Positions 16,364 to 25,568 of a DNA stretch of 64,000 bases are shown here, piece by piece. The stretch comes from Alcanivorax sp. Lineage in GTDB: Bacteria; Pseudomonadota; Gammaproteobacteria; Pseudomonadales; Alcanivoracaceae. The notes under the pieces were generated by a model. It was not told the DNA's origin. It was given only the letters and a program-made list of their open reading frames with translations, and did no database searches. Each line of letters opens with the position of its first letter. The stretch's first letter is position 1. The position numbers were made by a program, and so were the translations under genes. The stretch spans positions 1,364,001 through 1,428,000 of the forward strand of contig NZ_CP080267.1 of the NCBI RefSeq assembly GCF_019431375.1, in the 5' to 3' direction.

Positions 16364-17533
16364 TCAGACTTCCTTGACCACCGGCTTGATCGAGCCCCAG
16401 CGCTTGCAGCTTGGGCAGCGCCATTGCATCAGGGGGGTTTCGAAACCGCAGCGGCGGCATTTGTAGAGGCTCTTGTCGTTGAGCAGTTGCTCCGACAGTT
16501 GCTTGAGCACGCCCAGGTGCTCGCGGGCTTCTCCTTCGGCGCTGCCGGCCAGGCTCATGTCGATGATCCGGTTGAGGCCGCGCACGGAGGGATTGGCTTT
16601 CATGTATTCAGCAATGAAGTCTGCGGCTTCCTTGTCGCCATAGCGCTCCTTGAGCGTTTCGGCGAGCAGCAGGATGCGGCTGGTGCTGGGTTTCTCGGCA
16701 CTGTAGTCCGCCAGCATCTGAATGAATTCCTCGTCTTTCTCCTGCTGCTGGTAGCAGGTGCGTAGCTTGTCGAGCACTTCATCGAAGAAGTCGCTGTCCT
16801 GCACCCAAATGCGCTGTAGCGCCTGGATGGCGGCATCCCAGTTCTGCTCGCCCATTTCCAGCTCGCCTTCCGCAAAGCTGGCACGCACGCACTGGTCATC
16901 GAAGGACAGGGCCCGACGCAGCATGCGACGGGCCGGATTGATGTCGCCATCACGGCGCAGGTTTTCCGCCTGCTCACAGCAGTATTGGGCCAGCACAGGC
17001 CCCAGCGCCGGGCGGCTCTTGATCAGCCGTTCGCCCATACTGATGGCATTGACCCAGTCACGCTCCTGCTCGTACAGGCCCATCAGCTGCTGGCAGACTT
17101 CATCCTTGGCCTGGCAATCCTGATCCAGCATTTCCAGCAGTACCTGCTCGGCCAGATCGAAAATGCCGCTGGCCAGATAATCCTGGGCCAGCTCCAGCTG
17201 GATTTCTTCCTGTACCGGACGACCATAGTCGCCGTGCTCCAGCAAGTGGGTATGCAGCTGGGCGGCGCGGTCGAATTCACCCCGCTTGCGGAACAGCTTG
17301 CCCAGGGCCAGGTGGGTATCCAGCCCCTCTTCGCTCACATCCAGACTCTTGAGCAAGGCTTCGATGCCCTTGTCCGGCTCTTCATTGAGAAAGAAATTGA
17401 TGCCGGCCACATAGTCCTTGGACAGGGAGGCCATACGCCGACGCTGTCGGCGCTTACTCTCTCGCCGACCGAGAAAAAACCCGGCGGCAATGGCAACAAA
17501 AAAGAACGGCAGCAGCCAGAACGATTCACTCAT
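16364..17533 (-). CDS. lapB: Lipopolysaccharide assembly protein B (LapB/YciM)
   Basis: A 389-residue inner-membrane protein, the exact usual LapB length from the ATG at 17533. It has one N-terminal membrane anchor (about 4-20) followed by basic residues, a cytoplasmic array of TPR repeats (about 35-330), and a C-terminal rubredoxin-like zinc ribbon with CRRCG and CPSC near residues 357 and 371. LapB binds LpxC with FtsH and sets the rate of lipid A synthesis. It overlaps lapA by 4 nt (ATGA). Confidence 0.95.
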   Translation of the reverse strand: MSESFWLLPFFFVAIAAGFFLGRRESKRRQRRRMASLSKDYVAGINFFLNEEPDKGIEALLKSLDVSEEGLDTHLALGKLFRKRGEFDRAAQLHTHLLEHGDYGRPVQEEIQLELAQDYLASGIFDLAEQVLLEMLDQDCQAKDEVCQQLMGLYEQERDWVNAISMGERLIKSRPALGPVLAQYCCEQAENLRRDGDINPARRMLRRALSFDDQCVRASFAEGELEMGEQNWDAAIQALQRIWVQDSDFFDEVLDKLRTCYQQQEKDEEFIQMLADYSAEKPSTSRILLLAETLKERYGDKEAADFIAEYMKANPSVRGLNRIIDMSLAGSAEGEAREHLGVLKQLSEQLLNDKSLYKCRRCGFETPLMQWRCPSCKRWGSIKPVVKEV

Positions 17534-17760
17534 GAAAACAGGCTCTTCAGGCCGCGCAGGCCGATGCCCGCCAGCAGCCCCAGAAACAGACCAATGGCCA
17601 GTACGCCGATCACCAGCACACCCAGGGAGACATCCCATTGCCATTGATAAAACAGCATATCCAGCGTCACCAGATCACGATTACTGGTAACAAACAGGAA
17701 GGCAAAAAGAAAAACGGCCACCACGGCCAGAATTACCAGAATCCGGTACAGGTTTCGCAT
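17530..17760 (-). CDS. lapA: Lipopolysaccharide assembly protein A (LapA/YciS)
   Basis: A 76-residue protein with two membrane segments (about 6-26 and 44-66) joined by a short NRDLVTLDMLFYQW loop, the LapA domain pattern. It acts with LapB at the inner membrane in LPS assembly. It lies between ihfB and lapB, with translational coupling to lapB. Confidence 0.92.
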   Translation of the reverse strand: MRNLYRILVILAVVAVFLFAFLFVTSNRDLVTLDMLFYQWQWDVSLGVLVIGVLAIGLFLGLLAGIGLRGLKSLFS

Positions 17761-17817
17761 CGCAGGGTTCCCTCTTTACTGGCCAGGCCTGTGCCGGGCG
17801 GTAACAACAAAGGCGGT

Positions 17818-18168
17818 TTAGCTAATAGCAGCCTGATTGCCGCTGGAGCCATTATCAACACCTTCACCACTTTCTTCATGCAGTGAATCGTTAACGCGCT
17901 CGCGCAGCTCTTTACCGGGTTTGAAGTGGGGAACATATTTGCCGTGCAGCTCGACGCTGGCACCGGTCTTGGGATTGCGTCCCACGCGGGGCGCACGAAA
18001 ATGGAGGGAAAAACTGCCGAAGCCGCGTATTTCGATACGACCTCCGCCGGCCAGAGAATCGGCCATCTGCTCGATAAGCGTTTTGACTGCCAGCTCCACA
18101 TCCTTGGGCGACAACTGGTTTTGCCGATCGGCAATCCGCTCAATCAATTCCGACTTGGTTAACGCCAT
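17818..18168 (-). CDS. ihfB: Integration host factor beta subunit
   Basis: A 116-residue DNA-bending protein. The start at MALTKSELIERIA (18168) matches IHF-beta, and the DNA-intercalating arm is seen as the RNPKTG segment near residue 64. With IHF-alpha it makes sharp bends at specific sites in recombination, replication and sigma-54 promoters. The C terminus extends about 20 residues beyond the usual end with an acidic/Ser/Gly tail (HEESGEGVDNGSSGN). It lies just downstream of rpsA, the standard neighbour. Confidence 0.95.
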   Translation of the reverse strand: MALTKSELIERIADRQNQLSPKDVELAVKTLIEQMADSLAGGGRIEIRGFGSFSLHFRAPRVGRNPKTGASVELHGKYVPHFKPGKELRERVNDSLHEESGEGVDNGSSGNQAAIS

Positions 18169-18200
18169 TACAGCTTGCTCCCTGGGCTCCCAGCCCAGTG

Positions 18201-18221
18201 GGACCGGCACGATGCCGGTCC
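18201..18221 (-). promoter_or_regulatory. GC-rich hairpin between rpsA and ihfB
   Basis: GGACCGGCA and TGCCGGTCC around a short loop, with a second hairpin CTGGGCTCCCAGCCCAG just beside it at 18182-18198. No T run follows, so it may pause, attenuate or protect the message rather than terminate. Confidence 0.5.
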
Positions 18222-18236
18222 CCGGGAGGAGCCGTA

Positions 18237-19919
18237 TTATGACTCGTTGCTGCTTTCCATCTGCTTCTTGATCAGGTCACCGATGGTCTTCGGCGCATTG
18301 GCGTCCTGCTGTTCAGACAGCCCGTCAATGGCTTCACGCTCGTCGGCCTGGTCCTTCGCCTTGATGGACAAGCTCAGAACACGGTTCTTGCGATCAACGT
18401 TGGTGATTTTCGCTTCCACTTCGTCACCGACGTTAAGCACTTCGGTCGCATCGTTAACGCGGTCGCGGCTGATTTCGCTGGCACGCAGGGTGCCTTCCAC
18501 GTTCTCGGCAAGCTCAACGGTGGCTGCTTTCGCGTCTACCGCTTTGATCACGCCCTTGACGATTGCGCCCTTGTCATTAGCAGCAACATACTGAGCAAAC
18601 GGATCGTCTGTCAACTGCTTGATACCCAAGGAAATTCTTTCGCGCTCTGCGTCGATGGACAGAACCACGGTTTCTAGCTCATCACCCTTGTTGAAGTTAC
18701 GCACGGCATCTTCGCCCTGCTCTTCCCAGGAAATGTCGGACAGGTGCACCAGACCGTCGATGCCGCCTTCCAGACCGATGAAGATACCGAAGTCAGTGAT
18801 GGACTTGATCTTGCCGGAAATGCGCTCGCCTTTCTGGTATTTCTCTTCGAAGGCATCCCACGGGTTGGACTGACACTGTTTGATACCCAGAGAAATACGA
18901 CGACGGTCCTGATCGATGTCCAGGATCATCACTTCCACTTCGTCGCCGATCTCTACAACCTTGGACGGGTGGATGTTCTTGTTGGTCCAATCCATCTCGG
19001 ATACGTGAACCAGACCCTCTACACCCTCTTCGATTTCGGCGAAGCAGCCGTAATCGGTCAGGTTGGTCACCTTCGCCTTGACGCGGGTGCCTTCCGGGTA
19101 CTTGCCCACGATATCGTGCCACGGATCTTCGCCCAGCTGCTTCAGACCCAGGGAAACACGCATCTTCTCGCGGTCGAACTTGAGTACCTTGACGTCGATT
19201 TCCTGGCCCACTTCCACGATTTCGCTCGGATGCTTGATACGCTTCCAGGCCATGTCGGTGATGTGCAGCAGGCCGTCGATGCCGCCCAGGTCCACGAACG
19301 CACCGTAGTCGGTCAGGTTCTTCACGATACCCTTGACTTCCATGCCTTCCTGGAGAGTTTCCAGCAGCTGCTCACGCTCGGCGCTGTGCTCGGCTTCCAT
19401 CACGGCACGACGGGAAACCACAACGTTGTTGCGCTTGGGATCCAGCTTGATGACCTTGAAGTCCAGCTCTTTGCCTTCCAGGTGAGCAACGTCGCGCACC
19501 GGACGGATGTCGACCAGGGAGCCCGGCAGGAACGCACGGATCGGGCCGATATCGACAGTGAAGCCACCCTTCACCTTGCCGGAAATCATACCTTTTACGA
19601 TCTCGTCTTCGTCGAAAGCTTTTTCCAGCTCGCCCCACACTTCGGCGCGCTTGGCTTTTTCACGGGACAGGCGGGTGAAGCCCATGCCATCGTCGATGGC
19701 ATCTACGGCTACATCTACTTCATCGCCTTCGGCGATTTCCAGTTCGCCTGCCTCGTTGATGAATTCGTCACGGGCAATAATGCCTTCGGATTTCAGGCCT
19801 GCGTTAACGGTTACCCAGTCGCTATCGATGGATACAACAGTACCCTTGATGATAGAACCACGGGCAACGTCCAGGTCCTTGAGGCTTTCTTCAAAGAGAT
19901 CAGCAAAAGATTCGGTCAT
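18237..19919 (-). CDS. rpsA: 30S ribosomal protein S1
   Basis: A 560-residue protein of six S1 RNA-binding domains, recognised by the repeated YGAFVDLGGIDGLLH, YGCFAEIEEGVEGLVH and FGIFIGLEGGIDGLVH motifs. S1 captures mRNA on the 30S subunit. The start MTESFADLFEESL at 19919 fits the family; a GTG three codons upstream is less likely. It follows cmk and precedes ihfB, as in most gammaproteobacteria. Confidence 0.97.
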   Translation of the reverse strand: MTESFADLFEESLKDLDVARGSIIKGTVVSIDSDWVTVNAGLKSEGIIARDEFINEAGELEIAEGDEVDVAVDAIDDGMGFTRLSREKAKRAEVWGELEKAFDEDEIVKGMISGKVKGGFTVDIGPIRAFLPGSLVDIRPVRDVAHLEGKELDFKVIKLDPKRNNVVVSRRAVMEAEHSAEREQLLETLQEGMEVKGIVKNLTDYGAFVDLGGIDGLLHITDMAWKRIKHPSEIVEVGQEIDVKVLKFDREKMRVSLGLKQLGEDPWHDIVGKYPEGTRVKAKVTNLTDYGCFAEIEEGVEGLVHVSEMDWTNKNIHPSKVVEIGDEVEVMILDIDQDRRRISLGIKQCQSNPWDAFEEKYQKGERISGKIKSITDFGIFIGLEGGIDGLVHLSDISWEEQGEDAVRNFNKGDELETVVLSIDAERERISLGIKQLTDDPFAQYVAANDKGAIVKGVIKAVDAKAATVELAENVEGTLRASEISRDRVNDATEVLNVGDEVEAKITNVDRKNRVLSLSIKAKDQADEREAIDGLSEQQDANAPKTIGDLIKKQMESSNES

Positions 19920-20101
19920 GAAATTCACTCTGTATTTAAGTCACATGCCAACCAGCAGACATGGGTTAGTCAACGAAAGCGATCCACTCTTCCCCAGCTG
20001 GCTTACTTTTTCAGGGTCAAGCAGATCAACCGCTTTTACACAAAATCAGAATCCCCCCTCGACACGGATTGCCGAAGGAGTTCGATGGCGTGTGTGCTGC
20101 G

Positions 20102-20785
20102 TTACGCCAGTTGGCGAGCGGCAGCCTCATCAAGAATCCGGTCAACCACGTCATCAACCGACAGGGTGGTGGAATCAATCACCACGGCATCGTCTGCCGG
20201 GCACAATGGTGCCACCTCACGGTTCATGTCACGGTCATCCCGGGTGCGGATGTCCTCAACGAGGGTCGCGAGGGTAGCACCAAAGCCCTTTTCCTTCAAC
20301 TGCTCAAAGCGCCGTCTGGCGCGCTCTTCAGCGCTGGCGGTCAGGTAAATCTTGAGGGGGGCAGAGGTAAACACCACGGTGCCCATATCCCGGCCATCGG
20401 CCACCAGGCCGGGAGCCTCGGCGAAGGCCCGCTGACGGGCCAGCAGCGCATCACGCACCGGCTGCAGCACGGCCACCTGGCTGGCCAGCTCGCCGACGCT
20501 TTCCTGACGGATGATGTTGGACACATCCTCGCCATCCAGAATCACCGCCGTATCGCCCTGCTGCTCCACAAAACGGACCGGCAGGGACTGTGCCATGGCC
20601 ACCAGGGCAGCCTCATCATCCAGGGCAACCCCTTGATTTCTCGCGTGATAACCCAGCACCCGGTAGAGGGCGCCGGAATCCAGCAGATGCCAGCCCAGGC
20701 GGTTCGCTACCAGCCGGGCCACGGTACCTTTCCCGGAGGAAACCGGTCCGTCGATGGTTAATACAGCGGTGGACGGAGCAGTCAT
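20102..20785 (-). CDS. cmk: Cytidylate kinase
   Basis: A 227-residue kinase that phosphorylates CMP and dCMP. The Walker A motif is GPVSSGKGT near residue 13; the ADGRDMGTVVF segment near residue 128 and the ARRRFEQLKEKG lid are characteristic. The start overlaps the stop of tyrA/aroA by 4 nt, so it is coupled to aromatic synthesis genes upstream and lies ahead of rpsA. Confidence 0.96.
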   Translation of the reverse strand: MTAPSTAVLTIDGPVSSGKGTVARLVANRLGWHLLDSGALYRVLGYHARNQGVALDDEAALVAMAQSLPVRFVEQQGDTAVILDGEDVSNIIRQESVGELASQVAVLQPVRDALLARQRAFAEAPGLVADGRDMGTVVFTSAPLKIYLTASAEERARRRFEQLKEKGFGATLATLVEDIRTRDDRDMNREVAPLCPADDAVVIDSTTLSVDDVVDRILDEAAARQLA

Positions 20786-23040
20786 TTCACCTCCAGGTTC
20801 AGGCCCGCGTGAGCCGCCAGCTGGGCAAAGCCCGGGAAGCTGGTGGCCACATTGGCGCAGTCATTGATCGTAATCGGGCCAGAGGCGCGCAGGGACGCCA
20901 TGGCAAAGCTCATGGCAATACGGTGATCACCGTGGGACTGGATCTCGCCGCCGCCGAACGGGCCACCGCTGATGCGGATGCCGTCTTCGAATACCTGGTG
21001 ATCCACACCCAACGCGGCCAGGCCATCGGCCATCACCTGGATACGGTCGGATTCCTTCACCCGCAGCTCTTCCGCACCGCGCAGGATGGTATCCCCTTCG
21101 GCACAGGCTGCGGCAATGAAGATGGCGGGAAACTCGTCGATGGCCAGGGGCACCAGCTCCTCGGGAATCTCGATCCCCTTCAGCGACGCGGATTTGACCA
21201 CAATGTCGGCCACCGGCTCGCCACCGGCATCGCGCTGGTTTTCCAGACGGATATCTGCGCCCATCAGCTTGAGAATGTCGATAACCCCGGTACGGGTGGG
21301 GTTGATACCCACGTGGGGCAGCGTCACGTCACTGCCTTCGGCAATGGAGGCACCCACCAGGAAGAAGGCTGCCGAGGAAATATCCGCCGGCACTTCCAGC
21401 TTGCAGGCGGTGAGGTTGCCGCCGCCGGTCAGCGCACTGGTGGCCCCGTCACGGCGAACGTCATAGCCAAAGCCGCCCAGCATCCGCTCGGTATGGTCAC
21501 GGGTGGGCGCCGGCTCGGTGACCGAGGTTTCACCTTCAGCGTACAGGCCTCCCAGCAGCACCGCGGATTTCACCTGGGCGGAAGCCATGGGCAGGTCGTA
21601 ATGAATGCCCTTGAGGGGCTGACCACCACGGATACGCACCGGCGGGCGCCCTTCGTTACCGGTGGTGATCTGTGCACCCATGTCGCGCAGGGGCTTGGCC
21701 ACTCGCTCCATGGGACGCTTGGACAGGGAGGCATCGCCGGTGAGCTCCACATCGAAGGCCTGGCCAGCCAGCAGCCCGGTAAGCAGGCGCATGGAGGTGC
21801 CGGAGTTGCCCATATAGAGCGGTTTGCCCGGCGCCTTGAGGCCATGCAGGCCGACACCGTGGATGGTCACCTGGCCGTTGTGGGGGCCTTCGATGACCAC
21901 ACCCATATCGCGGAATGCCTGCAGCGTTGCCAGGGCGTCCTCGCCTTCCAGGAAGCCTTCTACCTGAGTCACGCCTTCGGCCAGGGAGCCGAGCATGATG
22001 GAACGGTGGGACATAGATTTGTCGCCGGGTACCCGGACCCGGCCAGTGAGTCGACCACCCGGGGTCACCACAAAGGTGGGGTTGGCACTCTTGCTGTGGA
22101 GGTTGGTGCTGTCTGTCATGGTTGTGTCGTCACCTGAATGGTGGGCGCGGGTATAGGAGGTGCGCTCGTTCATGGCCATAAAATGGGCCCGGGCCGTATT
22201 GGCGCGGGTCATGATGCCCATCAGGGCATCGGAATCCTCGTCACTCACCGCCTGGCGGAAGCGCGCGATACCGTCGCTGAACAGGTCCAGGGACTGCAGC
22301 AGCGCGGCCTTGTTCTCGCGGAAAATGTCGTGCCACATCACCGGATCGGAGCTGGCGATACGGGTGAAGTCGCGAAAACCGCCGGCAGCATAGCGGAAGA
22401 TCTCCGTGGAGTCGCCCTGCCGGGCCAGGGTATCCACCAGCGAAAAGGCCAGCAGATGGGGCAGATGGCTGGTCTCCGCCAGTACCTGATCATGGTAATC
22501 CGGCGCCATCTGCAGCACTTCCGCGCCCATGGCGGTCCAGATCGCCCGCACCCGGGCGGTCGCGGCCGGGTCAGTGGCCTCGGTGGGTGTCAGGATGACC
22601 CGGTGATCCCGGTACAGGTCCGCATCGGCGGCGCTGACGCCGCTCTTTTCCTTGCCGGCAATGGGATGGCCGGGCACGAAACGGGGGTAATGCTCGTCCA
22701 GGGAGGCACGGGCCGCGGTGATCACATTGCCTTTGACGCTGCCGCCGTCAGTAATGATTGCCGTGCGGGACAGACCCGGCTTTAGCGCCGCCAGCACCGT
22801 GCCCATGGCAGACACCGGGGTAGAGACAAACACCAGATCGGCGCCGTTGACTGCCTCCGCCAGATCCTGGCTACCTTCATCGACTACGCCCAGGGCAATC
22901 CCCTGCTCCAGCGTCCTCGCCGAGCGGGAGCCGGCCACGATGGAAGCCGCAAGCCCGTTTTTGCGGGCGGCAGCGGCAAAGGAACCGCCGATCAGGCCAA
23001 GGCCGATAACGGCAATGCGGTTAAAGAGGGGTTCAGACAT
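20782..23040 (-). CDS. tyrA-aroA: Fused prephenate dehydrogenase / EPSP synthase
   Basis: A 752-residue bifunctional enzyme. Residues 1 to about 307 are prephenate dehydrogenase (tyrosine branch) with the NAD site GLGLIGGSF near residue 13 and substrate residues in HPIAGKEKSG. From about residue 308 (position 22119) it is 3-phosphoshikimate 1-carboxyvinyltransferase of the shikimate path, with PGDKSMSHR near 335 and the GNSGTSMRLL motif near 405. This fusion is known in Pseudomonas and relatives. The start at 23040 follows a REP palindrome. No frameshift separates the parts. Confidence 0.95.
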   Translation of the reverse strand: MSEPLFNRIAVIGLGLIGGSFAAAARKNGLAASIVAGSRSARTLEQGIALGVVDEGSQDLAEAVNGADLVFVSTPVSAMGTVLAALKPGLSRTAIITDGGSVKGNVITAARASLDEHYPRFVPGHPIAGKEKSGVSAADADLYRDHRVILTPTEATDPAATARVRAIWTAMGAEVLQMAPDYHDQVLAETSHLPHLLAFSLVDTLARQGDSTEIFRYAAGGFRDFTRIASSDPVMWHDIFRENKAALLQSLDLFSDGIARFRQAVSDEDSDALMGIMTRANTARAHFMAMNERTSYTRAHHSGDDTTMTDSTNLHSKSANPTFVVTPGGRLTGRVRVPGDKSMSHRSIMLGSLAEGVTQVEGFLEGEDALATLQAFRDMGVVIEGPHNGQVTIHGVGLHGLKAPGKPLYMGNSGTSMRLLTGLLAGQAFDVELTGDASLSKRPMERVAKPLRDMGAQITTGNEGRPPVRIRGGQPLKGIHYDLPMASAQVKSAVLLGGLYAEGETSVTEPAPTRDHTERMLGGFGYDVRRDGATSALTGGGNLTACKLEVPADISSAAFFLVGASIAEGSDVTLPHVGINPTRTGVIDILKLMGADIRLENQRDAGGEPVADIVVKSASLKGIEIPEELVPLAIDEFPAIFIAAACAEGDTILRGAEELRVKESDRIQVMADGLAALGVDHQVFEDGIRISGGPFGGGEIQSHGDHRIAMSFAMASLRASGPITINDCANVATSFPGFAQLAAHAGLNLEVK

Positions 23041-23061
23041 GGCAAACGCTCCCGGTTCGCA

Positions 23062-23145
23062 CTGTAGGAGCACCGCTTGAGGTGCGAACCGAATCTGGCA
23101 CGGCATGTCGCAAGCAGGTTCGCACCTCAAGCGGTGCTCCTACAG
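23062..23145. repeat. REP-like perfect inverted repeat
   Basis: Arms of 29 bases, CTGTAGGAGCACCGCTTGAG onward (23062-23090) and the exact complement at 23117-23145, around a 26-base loop. Lies between hisC and tyrA/aroA within one operon. Confidence 0.92.
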
Positions 23146-23168
23146 CGGGTATTTCCAAGGGTTTGGCA

Positions 23169-24272
23169 TTACCCATCCGCCAGCACCTTCTTGAGAGCTT
23201 GCAAGAAGCGCTCGTTCTCACGGCTGGTGCCCACGGTCACACGCAGGAAGTTCGGCATACCGTAGCCACCCAGAGGCCGCACGATCACCCCTTCGCGCAG
23301 CAAACCTTCATAGACCGGCTGGGCCGCGCGACCGCAGTCGAAGGCGATGAAGTTAGCCACCGAGGGAATCTGCTCCAGATGCAGCTTTTGCAGGCCTTCA
23401 GCGATCTGCACCAGACCACTGGTGTTTTCGCCGCGGGAATTCTCGATGTGATCGTCGTCGGACAGGGCCGCCTCGGCGGCCACCATGGCCGGGGTATTCA
23501 CGTTGAATGGCTGGCGCACCCGGTTTAGCACATCGGCAATTTGCGGGTTACAGACGCCATAGCCGATACGCAGGCCGGCCAGACCATGAATCTTGGAGAA
23601 GGTGCGCGTTACCACCAGGTTCGGGTATTTTTGCAGACGATCGATACCATTCGGGTAGTGGCTTTCTTCTACGTATTCGAAGTAGGCCTCGTCCAGCACG
23701 ACGATCACCCGCTCCGGAATCCGCGACAGGAACTCATCCAGGGCATGGGCATTGAACCAGGTGCCAGTGGGGTTATTCGGGTTGGCCACGAAAATCACCC
23801 GGGTACGCTCGGTGACCGCCTCCGCCATGGCCGCCAGATCGTGGCCATAGAGATTGGACGGCACCGCCACCGGCTTGGCATTGCAGGCCAGAGTCACCAG
23901 CGGATACACCGCAAAGGCGTACTCGGAGAAGATGGCTTCATCGCCGGGCTGCAGGTAGGCCCGGGCGATCAGGTCCAGCACATCATTGGAACCGTTACCC
24001 AGGGTCAGCTGATTGGTTTGCACGCCCAGCTTCTCCGCCAGTGCCGCCTTCAGGGAAAAACCGGCGCCATCCGGGTACAGGTGCAGCTCATGCAGATGCT
24101 TGAGCGCATGCAGGGCCTTGTGGCTGGGCCCCAGCGGGTTCTCATTGCTGGCCAGTTTGACGATATCGGTGAGACCCAGCTCCCGCTCCAGCTCCCCGAT
24201 GGGCTTGCCCGGCTCGTAGGGCTTGAGCTGCTGAACGCCACTGTTGGCGAGTTCGATGTAGTCGCAAGTCAT
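23169..24272 (-). CDS. hisC: Histidinol-phosphate aminotransferase
   Basis: A 367-residue PLP-dependent class I/II aminotransferase. The NENPLGPS segment near residue 42 and the Schiff-base lysine in RTFSKIHGLAGLRIGYG near residue 224 identify HisC. In this gene order (pheA-hisC-tyrA/aroA) the enzyme can also serve aromatic amino acid transamination, which is known for Pseudomonas-type clusters; here it is inference. The start at MTCDYIEL (24272) was chosen because the upstream frame runs through a repeat element. Confidence 0.94.
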   Translation of the reverse strand: MTCDYIELANSGVQQLKPYEPGKPIGELERELGLTDIVKLASNENPLGPSHKALHALKHLHELHLYPDGAGFSLKAALAEKLGVQTNQLTLGNGSNDVLDLIARAYLQPGDEAIFSEYAFAVYPLVTLACNAKPVAVPSNLYGHDLAAMAEAVTERTRVIFVANPNNPTGTWFNAHALDEFLSRIPERVIVVLDEAYFEYVEESHYPNGIDRLQKYPNLVVTRTFSKIHGLAGLRIGYGVCNPQIADVLNRVRQPFNVNTPAMVAAEAALSDDDHIENSRGENTSGLVQIAEGLQKLHLEQIPSVANFIAFDCGRAAQPVYEGLLREGVIVRPLGGYGMPNFLRVTVGTSRENERFLQALKKVLADG

Positions 24273-24334
24273 GGTGTCTGTGCTCCCTTTGCACCTTGGC
24301 TGCCAACCTTGACTACCGAGGTTACCTGGTCGGG

Positions 24335-24466
24335 GTCGGACGTCTGAAGTCGGACGTCTGACGCAAAAAACTTCTTCTGACAGGCTGTCAGGTGATCCGG
24401 CATCCACTGTTCTTGTAGACCACCACAGCGCAAAGGCGTCCGACGTCAGACCTCCGACGTCAGACC
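24335..24466. repeat. Heptamer-phased inverted element A3
   Basis: Left units GTCGGAC GTCTGAA GTCGGAC GTCTGAC (24335-24362) face right units GTCCGAC GTCAGAC CTCCGAC GTCAGAC (24439-24466). The two sets are inverse complements in alternating order, with 76 bases between. It lies between pheA and hisC. Confidence 0.88.
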
Positions 24467-24473
24467 CAATTCT

Positions 24474-25556
24474 CTATAACACCGCTTTCGGGTACGAACC
24501 CAACAGCTTGATGGTGTTGCCGGCCGCTTCCAGCTTGTCCAGCACCGGCTGCAACCTGCCGTCTTCCTTATGGCCTTCGCAGTCCACGAAGAACACATAA
24601 CTCCAATTGGACGTCCGCGAGGGCCGGGATTCAAGGCGGGTCAGGTTGATGCCTTCATCGCGGAACGGCGCCAGCACTTCATAGAGCAGGCCCGGGCGGT
24701 TCTTGCCGCTGATCATCAGGCTGGTCTTGTCGTTGCCGGACGGCGGCGTGTCCTGCCGGCCAATGATGATGAAGCGGGTGGTGTTGTCCGGGCGGTCTTC
24801 GATATTGCGTTGCACCGCTTCCAGGCCATACAGCTCTTCCGCCATTTCCCCGGCAATGGCCAAGGCATTCCACTCGTCCTTCAGACGACGGGCGGCTTCG
24901 CCATTGGAGCTCACCGCAATGCGCTCGACCCCGGGCATATGGGCATCCAGCCACTGGCGGCACTGGGCCAGGGTCTGCTGGTGGGAGTAGACCCGGGTGA
25001 CCTTGTCACGGCGGGTGTGCTCGCCGGCCAGCAGGTGATGGTGGATACGCAGCTCCACCTCGCCACAGATTTTCAGGCTGGAGGTCATGAAGGTATCCAG
25101 GGTGTGATTGACCACCCCTTCGGTGGAGTTTTCCACCGGTACCACGCCATAGTGGGCGGCACCGGCTTCCACTTCCCGGAACACTTCATCAATGGCGCCC
25201 AGCGGCACGCTTTCCACCGCATGGCCGAAATGCTTGAGGGCGGCCTGCTGGGTAAAGGTGCCTTCCGGCCCCAGAAAAGCCACCTTCATGCGCTGTTCCA
25301 GGGCCAGGCAGGCACTCATGATCTCGCGGAAAAAGCGCGCCATGGTTTCGCCGTCCAGCGGCCCTTGGTTGCGCTCTTTCACCCGGCGTAATACCTGGGC
25401 TTCCCGTTCCGGACGATAAAACACCGGGTTGGGGTCGGTGGCGGTCTTCACCTCAGCCACCTTGTGGGCCAGGGTGGCGCGCTCGTTGAGCAGGTCCTGC
25501 AGCCGCTGGTCCAGCTCGTCGATCTGGTTACGCAAATTTTCGAGAGATTCGGTCAT
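24474..25556 (-). CDS. pheA: Chorismate mutase / prephenate dehydratase (P-protein)
   Basis: A 360-residue bifunctional enzyme of phenylalanine synthesis. Residues 1-90 are an AroQ chorismate mutase helix bundle (LRNQIDELDQRLQDLLNERA). Residues about 95-270 are prephenate dehydratase with the NTTRFIIIG motif. Residues about 280-360 are an ACT domain with the ESRPSR motif that senses phenylalanine. It starts 12 bases after serC ends. Confidence 0.96.
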   Translation of the reverse strand: MTESLENLRNQIDELDQRLQDLLNERATLAHKVAEVKTATDPNPVFYRPEREAQVLRRVKERNQGPLDGETMARFFREIMSACLALEQRMKVAFLGPEGTFTQQAALKHFGHAVESVPLGAIDEVFREVEAGAAHYGVVPVENSTEGVVNHTLDTFMTSSLKICGEVELRIHHHLLAGEHTRRDKVTRVYSHQQTLAQCRQWLDAHMPGVERIAVSSNGEAARRLKDEWNALAIAGEMAEELYGLEAVQRNIEDRPDNTTRFIIIGRQDTPPSGNDKTSLMISGKNRPGLLYEVLAPFRDEGINLTRLESRPSRTSNWSYVFFVDCEGHKEDGRLQPVLDKLEAAGNTIKLLGSYPKAVL

Positions 25557-25568
25557 GGCGGTCCCCGC

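Noticed and set aside
18744..20348. Long plus-strand frame opposite rpsA and cmk
   Set aside because: Shadow of high-GC coding on the other strand; rpsA and cmk are unambiguous.
20590..22137. Long plus-strand frame opposite the TyrA-AroA gene
   Set aside because: Composition-driven antisense frame with no family likeness and overlapping a clear enzyme.
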